Shown one piece after another: positions 35,535 to 45,037 of a DNA stretch of 64,000 nucleotides. Source of the DNA: Epiperipatus broadwayi (Eukaryota; Onychophora; Udeonychophora; Euonychophora; Peripatidae); NCBI GenBank assembly GCA_028023455.1, contig JAQFVV010000950.1, positions 87,184 through 151,183 of the forward strand. Reading direction: 5' to 3'. The notes under the pieces are model-generated. The model saw only the letters and a program-made list of their open reading frames with translations. It was not told where the DNA came from and made no database searches. The translations under genes and the position numbers were made by a program. Within the stretch, counting starts at the first letter, position 1, and every line of letters starts with the position of its first letter.

Positions 35535-36049
35535 ATGGAGAAGGAATGGGTTTGTAAAATTAATGGTAAGAAAGTAATTTATAAATGTAATGGAGAAGAA
35601 AGAATTAAAAGAATTTATAAAAGAGTAGTTAGGAAAGAAGAAATTGTTAAAATTGGGTTTTTGAATATGCAAGGTGGTAGGAAACCAGAAAAGTGGATGG
35701 AATTAAATAAAACAATTGAAAATGAAGAGCTTGAGGTATTAGCAGTAGTGGAAACACATTTAAGAGAAGAAGAAGAACCTATTTTGGAACAGTTGGTATG
35801 GCAGGGTATAAATAGAAAAGAAAAAGAAAAAAGGGGTGGTGGTATAGGTGTTATATCAAAAAAATATTTAAATATTGTTAAATGTCAAGAACACTTGTGG
35901 TTTGAAATAAGGTTGGGTAGACAAGAATGGATGGTGGCTATAGTTTATATAGCTGCTGGAGATAGTCAAATTATATTGGAGTGGAATAGTAACATATACG
36001 AATGTTTAGTTAAGGATATACAAAGTTTTAAAGAAAAGGGAAGAGAATA
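35535..36049 (+). pseudogene. LINE ORF2, segment 1: N-terminal APE endonuclease
   Basis: The 171-codon frame holds the first APE endonuclease blocks: IGFLNMQG (residues about 41-48, metal-binding Asn), VVETHL (catalytic Glu), a GGGIGVI block and VAIVYIAAGD (Tyr). It ends in ...KGRE at a TAATG stop/start overlap with segment 2, exactly inside the domain just before GDMNG. One missing base most simply explains this, so it counts as a frameshift in a single ORF2. The ATG at 35535 is the first in this frame after ORF1; translation by reinitiation after ORF1 is possible. Confidence 0.85.
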
Positions 36050-37549
36050 ATGGTTATAGGGGATATGAATGGACATATTGAAGAAATTGATGATGTAGAT
36101 AATAAAAATGGACAGCTTTTGAAGAATTTTTGTCAGAAAGTGAATTTGAGTATTGGAAATTTATTAAATATTTATGAGGGACAATACACATGGTCCAGAA
36201 ATAATATATTTCACACAATAGATTATGTATTGGTAGAGAAAGAGGGAATAAATAAAATACGAAAAATTAAGGTATTTGATAATGAAGAAAAAGTATGCAC
36301 TAGTGATCATAATTTCATTGTAATTGAAATGGTTAGTAATGTGATGGAGAATAGAAATAAAAGTAGAAATAATAGTGAAAGATGTGGATGGAGAGTAAAT
36401 GATAAGAATAAGTTGGAAGAGTATAAAATACAAGTTGAAGAAATAATGGAAGAGTGGGTTGGGGATGAATATAAGGATTGGTGTAAGGAAGTAGAAAAAG
36501 TTGCAAATAGGGTTTTAGGTGAGAATATTGAAAAGAATAAAAGTAATAAAAAAATTAAAATTAGTAAAAGTGTAAAAGAAAGGAAAGAAGCATGTAGAGA
36601 ATATAAGTGTGCTATTAAGAATAAGGAAAGTGAAAAAGATATTAATGCTAAATGGGAAAAGTACTTAGAAAAGAAGAAGTTGGCTAAAATAGATATTTAT
36701 AGAGAGAGAATGAAATTGAATAGTAAATTGTTGGAGGATATTAATAAAAGTGGAAGAGATGGAAGTAAAAAATTTTGGAATTATATTAAAAGGAGAAATG
36801 TAGGGGAGAGAGAGTTAGTATTACTAGATGATGAGGGAACTGAGTGTAGTTCTAGAGAAGATTTAGAGAGAATCTTAAATAGTTATGTAATGAATATAGA
36901 AAAGATGTTAGATGTGAATGATAGAATATTAGAAAATATGAAAGAATATAGTAATGGGAATATTAGTTTTTCAGAAAATGAACTAAATGAGGTAGAGAAG
37001 AAATTGAAAAGTGGGAAGGCAAGAGGTTTAGATGGATGGGCAGCAGAGATGGTAATGAATTTAGGATATAGGGCAAAAGTAAAGTTATTATCCTGTTTTA
37101 ATAAAATGGCACAGAATAGAGTTTTCCCAAGTAGTTGGAGTAATACAAGAGTAAGGTTATTATTTAAAGGAAAGGGTAAGGATCATAGAAAGTTGAATAA
37201 TTATAGACCAATAGCGGTAACATCAGTTTTATATAAAGTTTTCTCGTATATGGTGGCTAGTAAAGTTGTAAAATGGATGGAAGGGAATAATGTAGTGGGT
37301 GAAATGCAAGGAGGTTTTAGATTAGATAGGCATATAGGAGATAGTTTATTTGTAGTTACACAACTTATGGATATGAGTAGGAATGCAGATAAACAGTTAT
37401 ATATGAGTTTTATAGATATAGAGAAGGCATATGATAGAGTAAATAGAAATAGATTATGGATAAGTTTAGCAAATTTGGGAATGGATGAAGCTTTAATAGA
37501 TATTATTAAGAAATTATATGAAAATAATTATTATATATATATCAATTAG
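36050..37549 (+). pseudogene. LINE ORF2, segment 2: C-terminal endonuclease, linker and first half of RT
   Basis: It opens with VIGDMNGH (catalytic Asp/Asn), then TIDYVLV and TSDHNFIVIEM (SDH block), completing the APE endonuclease by about residue 95. A lysine-rich linker follows to about residue 310. The RT begins with KARGLDGWAAEM, RLLFKGKGKDHRKLNNYRP and VTSVLYKVFS, then MQGGFRLDRHIGDSLF, and ends just after motif A, FIDIEKAYDRV (about 453-463, with the catalytic Asp). The frame is lost in a short AT dinucleotide run at about 37525-37540, so replication slippage is a likely cause. Confidence 0.88.
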
Positions 37550-38139
37550 AGAATATAGAATCAATTAAAGTTAAAAATGGTGTGGGACTAAGGCAAGGAT
37601 GCCCTATGTCACCTATTTTGTTTGTGTTGTATTTGAGTGAAATGGAAAGAGCAATAGAAAGATTAGGAAGAGGGATAGAGATACCGTTAATAGGTAGTAA
37701 GGGAGTATATATTTTGTCAGGTCTTTTTTTTGCAGATGATATATTTTTGTGTGCAGAAAAAGAAGATATGGAAGTTATGTTAAGGACATGTGCAAGGGTG
37801 GGTAAAGAGATGGGGATTAAATTTAGTGAAGAAAAATCAAATATAATGATGGTTAATACTGGGGAAAGAGAAGATGTAGAATTTTTATTGGGAGATATTA
37901 AGTTAAGTGTGGTGAATAGATATAGTTATTTGGGAATTATTTTAAGTAATCAGAAAAATTATTTGGATGAATGGGAGAAAAAATTGATAAATGAAGCAAA
38001 GAAAAGAAAGGGATTGATAAAGAAATTAACAGTATTTTCATATAATAAATATGATGTAGCTAGAATTATATGGAAAGGAGTTGCAGTAGCAGGGTTAACA
38101 TATGGTAATGATGCATTATATGTTAGTAAAAGATATTAG
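37550..38139 (+). pseudogene. LINE ORF2, segment 3: RT palm motifs B-E
   Basis: Before the first ATG at 37582 the frame already reads ENIESIKVKNGV, joining segment 2 in register. RT motif B is GLRQGCPMSP, motif C is LFFADDIFL (catalytic D52 and D53, counted from the ATG), motif D is MGIKFSEEKS and motif E is YSYLGII. All catalytic residues are intact. The frame is lost again near 38130, by one base, in the thumb region after ALYVSK. Confidence 0.88.
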
Positions 38140-38951
38140 ATTATTTAGAAAAAACTCAAAGGGAAGTAGGAAGACATGCATTGGATGCAGAAGTATGGAC
38201 AGCAAGGGAGGCAATTCAAGGAGAAATGGGATGGTCAAGTTTTCATATGAGAGATGCAAAAAGTAAAATGAAAATGTTTGGTAGATTGCAGTTTATGGAT
38301 AATAAAAGAATAGCTAAAATAGTATTTAATTGGGTTATGAGTAAAGGGCAGGTAACAAGATGGGTGAGAAAGGTAATGCGCTATGCAAAAGATTTGGATA
38401 AAGAATTTATATCAGTATATTTGTACAAAAGATGGGATGATTGTGTTAAGAGGATTATTGAGTGTTATAGTAGTAAGGAATGGGATAAAAGAATAAATTT
38501 ATTAATAAAGACTAGGGAGTTAGAGAGATGGAGAAATAGTATGGAGAGTAAAAAGAGTTTAAATATATATAGAAATAAACAGAATATTAGGTGTGAGTTA
38601 ATATATGATAATAGTAAGGAAAGTAGTTTATTGTTTAAGGCTCGAACGGGATCTTTAGCTACAAAAGAATATACATGTAAATGGAAAAATATGGGTGATT
38701 TATTTTGTAAATTATGTAAGGAAGGAATTGAAAATATTAGGCATTTGTTAATTGAATGTAAATGTTTGAAAACAGAAAGGGTACATATAATGAAGTTGTG
38801 GAAAAATAAATATGAAAAGAGTGATTATACAGAAAGTGAATTATTGGTTTTTATGCTAGGTTTGGGAAAAGATAAGGGGGATTTAGATATAAAGGTTATA
38901 GAGTTGACAAAAATTATGTTGTGGAAATGGGATAGAGCAGATTATGGGTAA
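38131..38951 (+). pseudogene. LINE ORF2, segment 4: thumb and C-terminal zinc-knuckle region
   Basis: The frame continues from ILDYLEKTQREVGRHAL (upstream of the ATG at 38181) through a basic, Trp-rich C-terminal region to the natural stop. Residues 176-193 from that ATG give a CxxC-x8-H-x4-C motif (C176, C179, H188, C193), a C-terminal zinc knuckle of the kind found in many LINE ORF2 proteins and possibly used for RNA or target DNA binding. The stop is followed by about 95 bp of 3' UTR and the tail. Confidence 0.85.
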
Positions 38952-39046
38952 ATTTAGAGTGGGGAATGTAAAAGAAAGTGGCTAACAGGTTTATCTGGGC
39001 TTAATTGCTGAGATATTCTTGACTTCGTTTAAGGAGAAGCCATAAT

Positions 39047-39063
39047 ACATCACATCACATCAC
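39047..39063 (+). repeat. LINE 3' tail, (CATCA)n-like
   Basis: ACATCACATCACATCACAC closes the element, three to four 5-bp units. Short tandem tails of this kind are usual for CR1/L2-like LINEs, which lack poly-A. M1 sequence resumes directly after it. Confidence 0.75.
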
Positions 39064-39083
39064 ACCTTTGTTAACTCAATAAT

Positions 39084-39669
39084 AATGAATTAGACTTTAT
39101 TTTCCCAGTTATTATATTGAAACTATATTACATATACAAATACAGTCTTTGCAATTAAACAATATTGTTATTTATGTTATCTTATTAAAATCATAAACAC
39201 TAAATAAAAACGTTTAAATTAAGTGCTACAATTTAATTAGAGTTATTATTCTGCATTCTAATTTATTCTTATTAGAATATTCTAATTTTTAAAAGTTAAT
39301 TGCTTTGTAAGTTTGTAACATATTTGAATGCTAAATACAAAATGATTTTATAATATTAACAAAACAATTACTAAATAGATTTACTTCGATATTGAAAAGT
39401 GTTAAAGTAATTTTAGTACGAATAATCAAATAGTATTAACGTTAGAAATATTAATATATTTGATAATTATAATTTTTTTAATAAATGCATTTACATGTTT
39501 AAAATGAAAAATTGTGAAATTCTTGTGTGTGGATGGGTGGGGGTGGTATTTATATATATAACCCACAATCATTTGAAATATACTGCTTGGATGTAAATTT
39601 ACTTTTACAACTAATAGAAATTTTCAATTATAACTTTCTAATTAAGTTTCGAACTCTTTATTTTGCAAA
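39084..39669. other. AT-rich DNA, no recognised feature
   Basis: Nothing coding or structured was recognised. Confidence 0.45.
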
Positions 39670-41285
39670 AAATATATTTCAATTATTATTGATTCCATTG
39701 CATTGATTAAAGCTCTTTCCATGTTTAATCTAATTAATTCTATTCACAACTTTTCTATATCACTCCAGAAAATGTCTTTATCTCATCATACATCCCACTG
39801 TATGGTATCTTTTTAGATTTCACATATAATTCTTCTCCATTTCTCCTTTCTCCCTCTATATTTTGCTTTTTTTTTTTTATTGCACTATAAATTCATCTAT
39901 ACTCCTTCAACACTTTAAGCAAATAACTTTATTTATATATATATTTTTTATATATTTTACAGTTTCGACTGTACTAGCAGTCTTCATCAGAACTACAACA
40001 TAAAAAATTAGACAAATATTATATCAATACAACCAAAATTATTATTCTTCATATTTCCATATAAAAGTAAAATAAAACAAAATAATATAAAACAAAACAA
40101 CTCAATCCAAACCCTTTCAACCAAAAACCTCCCAAATCTTTCAAAAACCCAACACATAAAAATTAAACTACAAAAAATATAATATTAAAATATATATATA
40201 ATAATAATAACAAACTAATAATAAAAAATAACAATAAAAATAAAAAATAACAATAAAAATAAAAAATAACAAAACATTTTAAAATCATTTTTAAATTATT
40301 CTTCAAATTGACAAACAAATAAATGTATTAAAACAATTCAAATTTTATCATCAAACCATTAAAAACAAAACCCTTAAAACCCATTAAACCAATAATCTAA
40401 AATTTAATATCAAAAATTATCATTTTTATCATAACTAATTACATTTTTTAATTTTTTATTTTTAAGTTTATTTTTTAATTTTAATTTTAATTTTTGTTTT
40501 TTGGGTATTTGGGTTTTTGGTCTTATATATGTAATTAGTTATGATAAAAATGATAATTTTTGATATTAAATTTTAGATTATTGGTTTAATGGGTTTTAAG
40601 GGTTTTGTTTTTAATGGTTTGATGATAAAATTTGAATTGTTTTAATACATTTATTTGTTTGTCAATTTGAAGAATAATTTAAAAATGATTTTAAAATGTT
40701 TTGTTATTTTTTATTTTTATTGTTATTTTTTATTTTTATTGTTATTTTTTATTATTAGTTTGTTATTATTATTATATATATATATATTTTAATATTATAT
40801 TTTTTGTAGTTTAATTTTTATGTGTTGGGTTTTTGAAAGATTTGGGAGGTTTTTGGTTGAAAGGGTTTGGATTGAGTTGTTTTTGCTTTATATTATTTTG
40901 TTTTATTTTACTTTTATATGGAAATATGAAGAATAATAATTTTGGTTGTATTGATATAATATTTGTCTAATTTTTTATGTTGTAGTTCTGATGAAGACTG
41001 CTAGTACAGTCGAAACTGTAAAATATATAAATAAAGTTATTTGCTTAAAGTGTTGAAGGAGTATAGATGAATTTATAGTGCAAATATCTTTTTAGATCTT
41101 ACACAATCTCTTGGGATCAAGTTTAAGTCTTTAACTGCCCTTCTATTGTCATCTCTTTGAGTGACACGCCCAATATATCTCTATTTCATTCTTTTAATTC
41201 TTTAAATAATATCAATACTAAACTTTTGTTTCTTTGACCAATACAAAATGAAATAATTTTGGATCAAATTTCAATAATGTGGTGG
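39670..41285 (-). pseudogene. Antisense RTE LINE 3' end, split by a foldback element
   Basis: Outside the foldback, the minus strand from 41285 to 41098 gives ILGVSLKEMT...PRD-VRSKK. From 39805 to 39670 it gives a degraded continuation ending in NQCNGINN. Both match the C-terminal end of the RTE at 11450-11690 (GHI..EDD, IPRDSKRSKK, LQWID). The interruption falls just after the RSKK codons, at the 13-bp duplication. Many stops; not functional. Confidence 0.6.
39819..41084. mobile_element. 1.2 kb foldback element with about 555-bp arms
   Basis: Arms 39881-40443 and about 40529-41082 are nearly perfect inverted copies around an 85-bp centre. A 13-bp duplication, TATCTTTTTAGAT (39806-39818 and 41085-41097), marks the insertion. 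The outer 62 bp on the left (pyrimidine-rich, with a T-run) lie outside the palindrome. Near each end the arms carry CTGATGA, a 5-bp stem GACTG/CAGTC and GAAAC (40988-41016 in the right arm; inverted at 39961-39990). This resembles a hammerhead core with one extra A, followed by AAATATATAAATAAAGTT. One arm is almost free of C. No protein is encoded. It could derive from a Penelope-like or retrozyme-like element. Confidence 0.8.
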
Positions 41286-41426
41286 TTAGAAATTTCATCT
41301 AAATAAAATAATAAAAAGCTAGATTCGTGAAAAAAATGTACCTAAATTGAAAGTTCATCGAAAGACTCTGTGCTTGAAAAAATATTAAATATACAAATTT
41401 AATTAAGATTAATGTATAAAGAATTA

Positions 41427-41723
41427 AACAATTCAAAACAAAGTAAAACTCTCCATATAGTAGTACCATCTTGTGCTAACAAGAGCAATCAATGGATGCC
41501 AGAAGGCATGTGCATAAAACCCTTATCTAGTGCCTACTCATCCAATATCCCCTGACTAGTTTCTGGCTTATGGCCTTCATTAGTGAGGAGCCTTGGATCT
41601 GAGAGCACTGCACCTAGATCTTAGGATCTAATGCACAAGATGGCACTATTATATGGAGAGTTTTGCTTTGTTTTGAATTGTTTAATAACAATTATGTGCT
41701 AGTATGAGATAGTGATCATGTGA
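41427..41723 (+). mobile_element. M1 retroposon, longest copy
   Basis: A 297-bp copy bounded by the 12-bp duplication TATAAAGAATTA (41415-41426 and 41724-41735). Its inverted termini are about 48 bp long, from CAATTCAAAACAAAG to CTTTGTTTTGAATTG, and a unique 3' segment AACAATTATGTGCTAGTATG follows up to GATCATGTGAT. The core has CCTGACTAGTTTCTGGCTTA and GAGGAGCCTTGGATC, absent from short copies. It shows that shorter copies are internally deleted. Confidence 0.8.
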
Positions 41724-41975
41724 TATAAAGAATTAGCTATATATACATAGATATCTTTAAAGAATTAACTATATGCAGGGACATTTTAAAATGAAAATCA
41801 CAGGAATCAAGTCAATTACATACAGAATATATAGAATTGGAAGACTGAATAGTGTCAAACCACTAAGAAATTGTAGAACAAATCAAGAATAATTCAGTGT
41901 AAATTTTAAATGAAGTTCAAAAGGAATTACAAATTTATCCAATGTTTTAAATCTAATTTACAAAACATACTGCTT

Positions 41976-42215
41976 TGTAATAACTGAAACACACAGGCTT
42001 ATTATATACCCATGTCTATATATGTAATATGTAGAGTATATGAGTACAGACTTTCACATGACCCACCACTCTCCACACTATCTCATAACACTAATACACT
42101 TGAACACATATATATATTTATCTTTTCAACATATATGTGTTCAAGTGTATCAGTGTTATGAGATGGTGTGAAGAGTGGTGGGTCATGTGAAAGTCTGTGC
42201 TCATATACCCTAAAT
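41976..42215. mobile_element. Foldback made of two R1 3' ends, with 14-bp duplication
   Basis: AAAACATACTGCTT at 41962-41975 and 42216-42229 flanks the insert. Arms 42033-42112 and 42131-42210 are inverted copies of the R1 3' region (TGACCCACCACTCTCC against the inverse), separated by ATTTATCTTTTCAAC-type sequence. The left part before 42033 has the R1 3' tail (CAGGCTTATTATATACC), also seen at 51285. The hammerhead segment is missing. The structure shows that R1-type ends can be joined head to head and inserted. Confidence 0.72.
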
Positions 42216-42419
42216 AAAACATACTGCTTGTAAAAAAAAAAAAATATCTGAAGTCAATTTTAAGATTTAAAATGAAATTGATGATAATCTGTTGATGAAA
42301 ATGGGGAAAAAAAATTTTAACAAATCTGGAAAATGTTTGAATCAGATGAAACAAAAGAAAATGGATGTCAAAAGATGTAATTATAATTGCAAAGAAAATA
42401 TAAGTCAAAATTAAAAGGG

Positions 42420-42848
42420 ATAAAAAGCTTTAAAAGGAACTGAACAAGAAAAGCACAATTATATATACCACCAACTTATTCATGACTGATTGAAATGCAT
42501 ACATAGGGTTTCACTGACATAATTCCCAAAGGTACTCATCGTAAGGCACCACATTTCGATCATAACTTACGTGGCTGTGCGTGCCTATACATGCTAAAGC
42601 ATAATATATATTAACAAAAAAACATAATAATTGCAACCTTTTGACTTTCTTTTTAACGAAATACAGTTTAAAATTATTTATACTTTCTCGTGTTTAATAT
42701 ATGTGCAATTTCTTTCTGGCAGTGCTTTTATAAGATTTAAAATATACGACTTATGTAAACAGATAAAAATATTTCATTTTGAAAAAAGAAATTTACTCAG
42801 GGTATACGTGGTTTTTATTAATAGATCGGCCCAAGTTGGGTGGCCAGT
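42420..42848 (-). mobile_element. Internal-region fragment of the LTR1 retrotransposon with primer-binding site
   Basis: On the minus strand, two bases after the LTR end (CGTTACA) comes TGGCCACCCAACTTGGG, a primer-binding-site candidate beginning with the required TGG. A leader-like sequence without coding similarity continues for a few hundred bases, after which the element is lost. The left limit is approximate. The same PBS start, TGGCCNCCCAACT, occurs in the large element at 56642. Confidence 0.6.
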
Positions 42849-44991
42849 TGTAACGATCTGAATTTTAGCACATAACATCATCTGCACTACAGGGCGCCAT
42901 CTAGGCATTTGAACCTAGAAAAATTTATAAAGTAGGCAGGTACGTAAGTCAAAAAAAAAATTTTTATTTTTTTTTTAAATTTTGATTCCGGTCGTTAGCC
43001 CAAGTCACTAGCTCAGGGAGTAGCAGAGATTTAATAATATAATATCTTATCTAATTATATTTCAATATTAAAAAATAAATAAAATAGGCCACTGCCAGTA
43101 ATTAACATACAAAAATTTATTTACGCACATATATATATAAGATTTAACATTATTATTTTAATATGTTTACTTTAACATTTAACATTATTTTTACTTTTAT
43201 TTTAGATTTTTTAATTTATATTTTAAATTTTATACTATTATTAGTTTGCATAGATTTGTTTAAAAATGTTGAGTATAGATCGGTTACATAGATTCCATGG
43301 TCAAAAACATTTCAAATAAACATAAATGATCAAAATACAAAATCGTGATACCGTCAATTGCAGAGGGAAATTTATAAGTAACCCAATAGCATTCACCATA
43401 AGATGCTTGTATTAACACCAATAACTTAAAAGACATCTGAATAAATACATTTTAGATACTCACCATAAGGTATTAGTATTTACCGAATGTCTATATATAT
43501 TTTGATCAAATATAAAAACCAAAAACATAATCAACTGGTAACGAGCCCATGTAACCGTCTATACCCAACTTAAATTTAATGCATCTTTATTTAGAGTGTC
43601 GAGTATGAATAGACTACATACATTTGCATTTGAAAAGAAAATATTCAATCCTTGTTTAACCTTAGGCCAAAGGTTCGCAGTGAAACCAAACTTCAATCCA
43701 TCTGATATATCGATGTGTTCAATGTAATACGAATATGGCAGCACAATTAGGTTAAGAGAAGAAACTGCTTCTCATCAGATAGGAATATTACATCTATTAG
43801 ACAAGAAGAGCAATAAAAAAACTCCATCAAAAGGAACAGTGTGCTACGTCTTATAATCCCTTCCATAGGCAAAATGGAAGTGTGCGGCATATAATAGCGA
43901 TTCAGCCCATAGCGAATCTTGTACTACATCTACTAATTACACCAATATATGTAATCCATTGACCTAATTCAACTACGAAATGAATAACCTAAGATACCCT
44001 TCCCTAATATAACTTTACAAATCTATATAGCCATTCACGCCCGACTTAAGTTTAATATTTATATAACTAGTTTAATGAAAACCAGAAATCATAATAAAAC
44101 TTAAAGAACAAATAAATAAATAAATAAATAGAAATGATTTTACAAAAGAAATACATTAAATAAAATTATAACTAATTAATAAATAACGTTGGACAGATAG
44201 GATTCTATTTCTTAATAAATTAAAGACTGAGAAAGTTTATATTTTAAAGTTCTTAGTGTTTCAAAATGTTTTTAAAGTTTTTACGATTTTTTTTTCAACG
44301 TTCCTCTTTATTCATTGCATGCCATTTGGAATCCACATTAAATCCCCCGACGATCCTGTTGTCCTCAGTATAAGAAAAGCGATGTTTCATTTTTCCATTT
44401 TTATAACAACTGAAGGAATTGAAAGTGCGTCTTTCAATCCCTTCACCTCCAACTCTCCGACTTAACACATCTCAGTCCTCTCTTAATAAACCATAATAAT
44501 TTCCAACTTTCCTTTTTATATTAATCGTAAGGATTGACTCAACATTATGTCATCAATGATGGTGGTCTTTTCACTGAGGTCCGATTCCATAGGGATTTCT
44601 TTTTATTTGCTAAAAGTTTCTATTGTTTTCCTATCTGACCGTTGTTTATACATTTAAATGCCCAAGGGCTTGTTCACTTGGACTAATTAAAATAATCATT
44701 TCCATAACATTAATTAACCTGTTTTCCAAATCCAAAGATATATTTAAAGATAAATTTAAAGATATAATTTTATCTCCAAATCTTTTTAAAATTTAGTTTT
44801 AAAATACTTTTTCTTTAATAAAGTTTTATTTTAATAATTTTTTCTCATCTGTGCGATTTATATATATACGAGTTTAAGGTAGAATTTATTTTCAATTTTT
44901 CTGTCTTAAAAAAAAAAAAAATTTAAATGCGAACTTTTTATTTTAATGTTTAATAATGAAAAAAAATAATGTAACTTCATCTGTGCTCATT

Positions 44992-44994
<3 letters not shown>
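42849..44994 (-). repeat. 2.2 kb LTR of a Gypsy-type retrotransposon (family LTR1, copy 2)
   Basis: TGTAACGATCTG at the left and CATCTGTGCTCATTACA at the right match copy 1 at 1189-3377, with substitutions and small indels throughout. The primer-binding site at its left sets the element on the minus strand, making this the 5' LTR of a truncated element. TATATATAAATCGCAC on the minus strand (about 44862-44877) could be its TATA box. A (TA)n tract lies at its right end. Confidence 0.78.

Positions 44995-45034
<40 letters not shown>
44995..45034. repeat. (AT)n tract between two LTR-like elements
   Basis: A pure AT run joins the end of LTR1 (CATTACA) to the next TG start (TGTAATGTGCC). Confidence 0.93.

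Positions 45035-45037
<3 letters not shown>

Larger units (their letters stand above)
34159..39065 (+). mobile_element. Near full-length non-LTR retrotransposon (SGNH/PHD ORF1, APE-RT ORF2)
   Basis: About 4.9 kb long: a 5' region of two tandem monomers, an intact ORF1 (34522-35439), an ORF2 of roughly 1,130 codons in four frame segments (35535-38951), a short 3' UTR and a (CATCA)n-like tail ending at 39063. The combination of a PHD-like finger and an SGNH hydrolase in ORF1 with APE endonuclease and RT in ORF2 is known from CR1-like LINEs. The RT also resembles a widespread arthropod/invertebrate group, so the clade is left open. Only three frameshifts and an intact ORF1 suggest a fairly recent insertion. 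The sense strand is markedly poor in C. Confidence 0.88.
34020..39072 (-). mobile_element. M1 short retroposon interrupted by a LINE
   Basis: The left part (34020-34158) begins ATCACATGATCAAC-like sequence and includes GGCAAAACTCTCCATACAGTA and CAGAAGGCTTGTGCATAAAAT. The right end CCTTTGTT at 39066-39072 matches the terminus of the copy at 6714-6825. The flanks AACTTAATAAT (34009-34019) and AACTCAATAAT (39073-39083) form an 11-bp duplication with one mismatch. The LINE at 34159-39065 therefore inserted inside M1. M1 sequence between the two parts is missing, so the insertion probably came with a target deletion. Confidence 0.62.

Noticed and set aside
40988-41016. Functional hammerhead in the 1.2 kb foldback
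   Set aside because: CTGATGA is followed by one extra A before stem II and no helix I pairing is found next to the core, so it is only called hammerhead-like.
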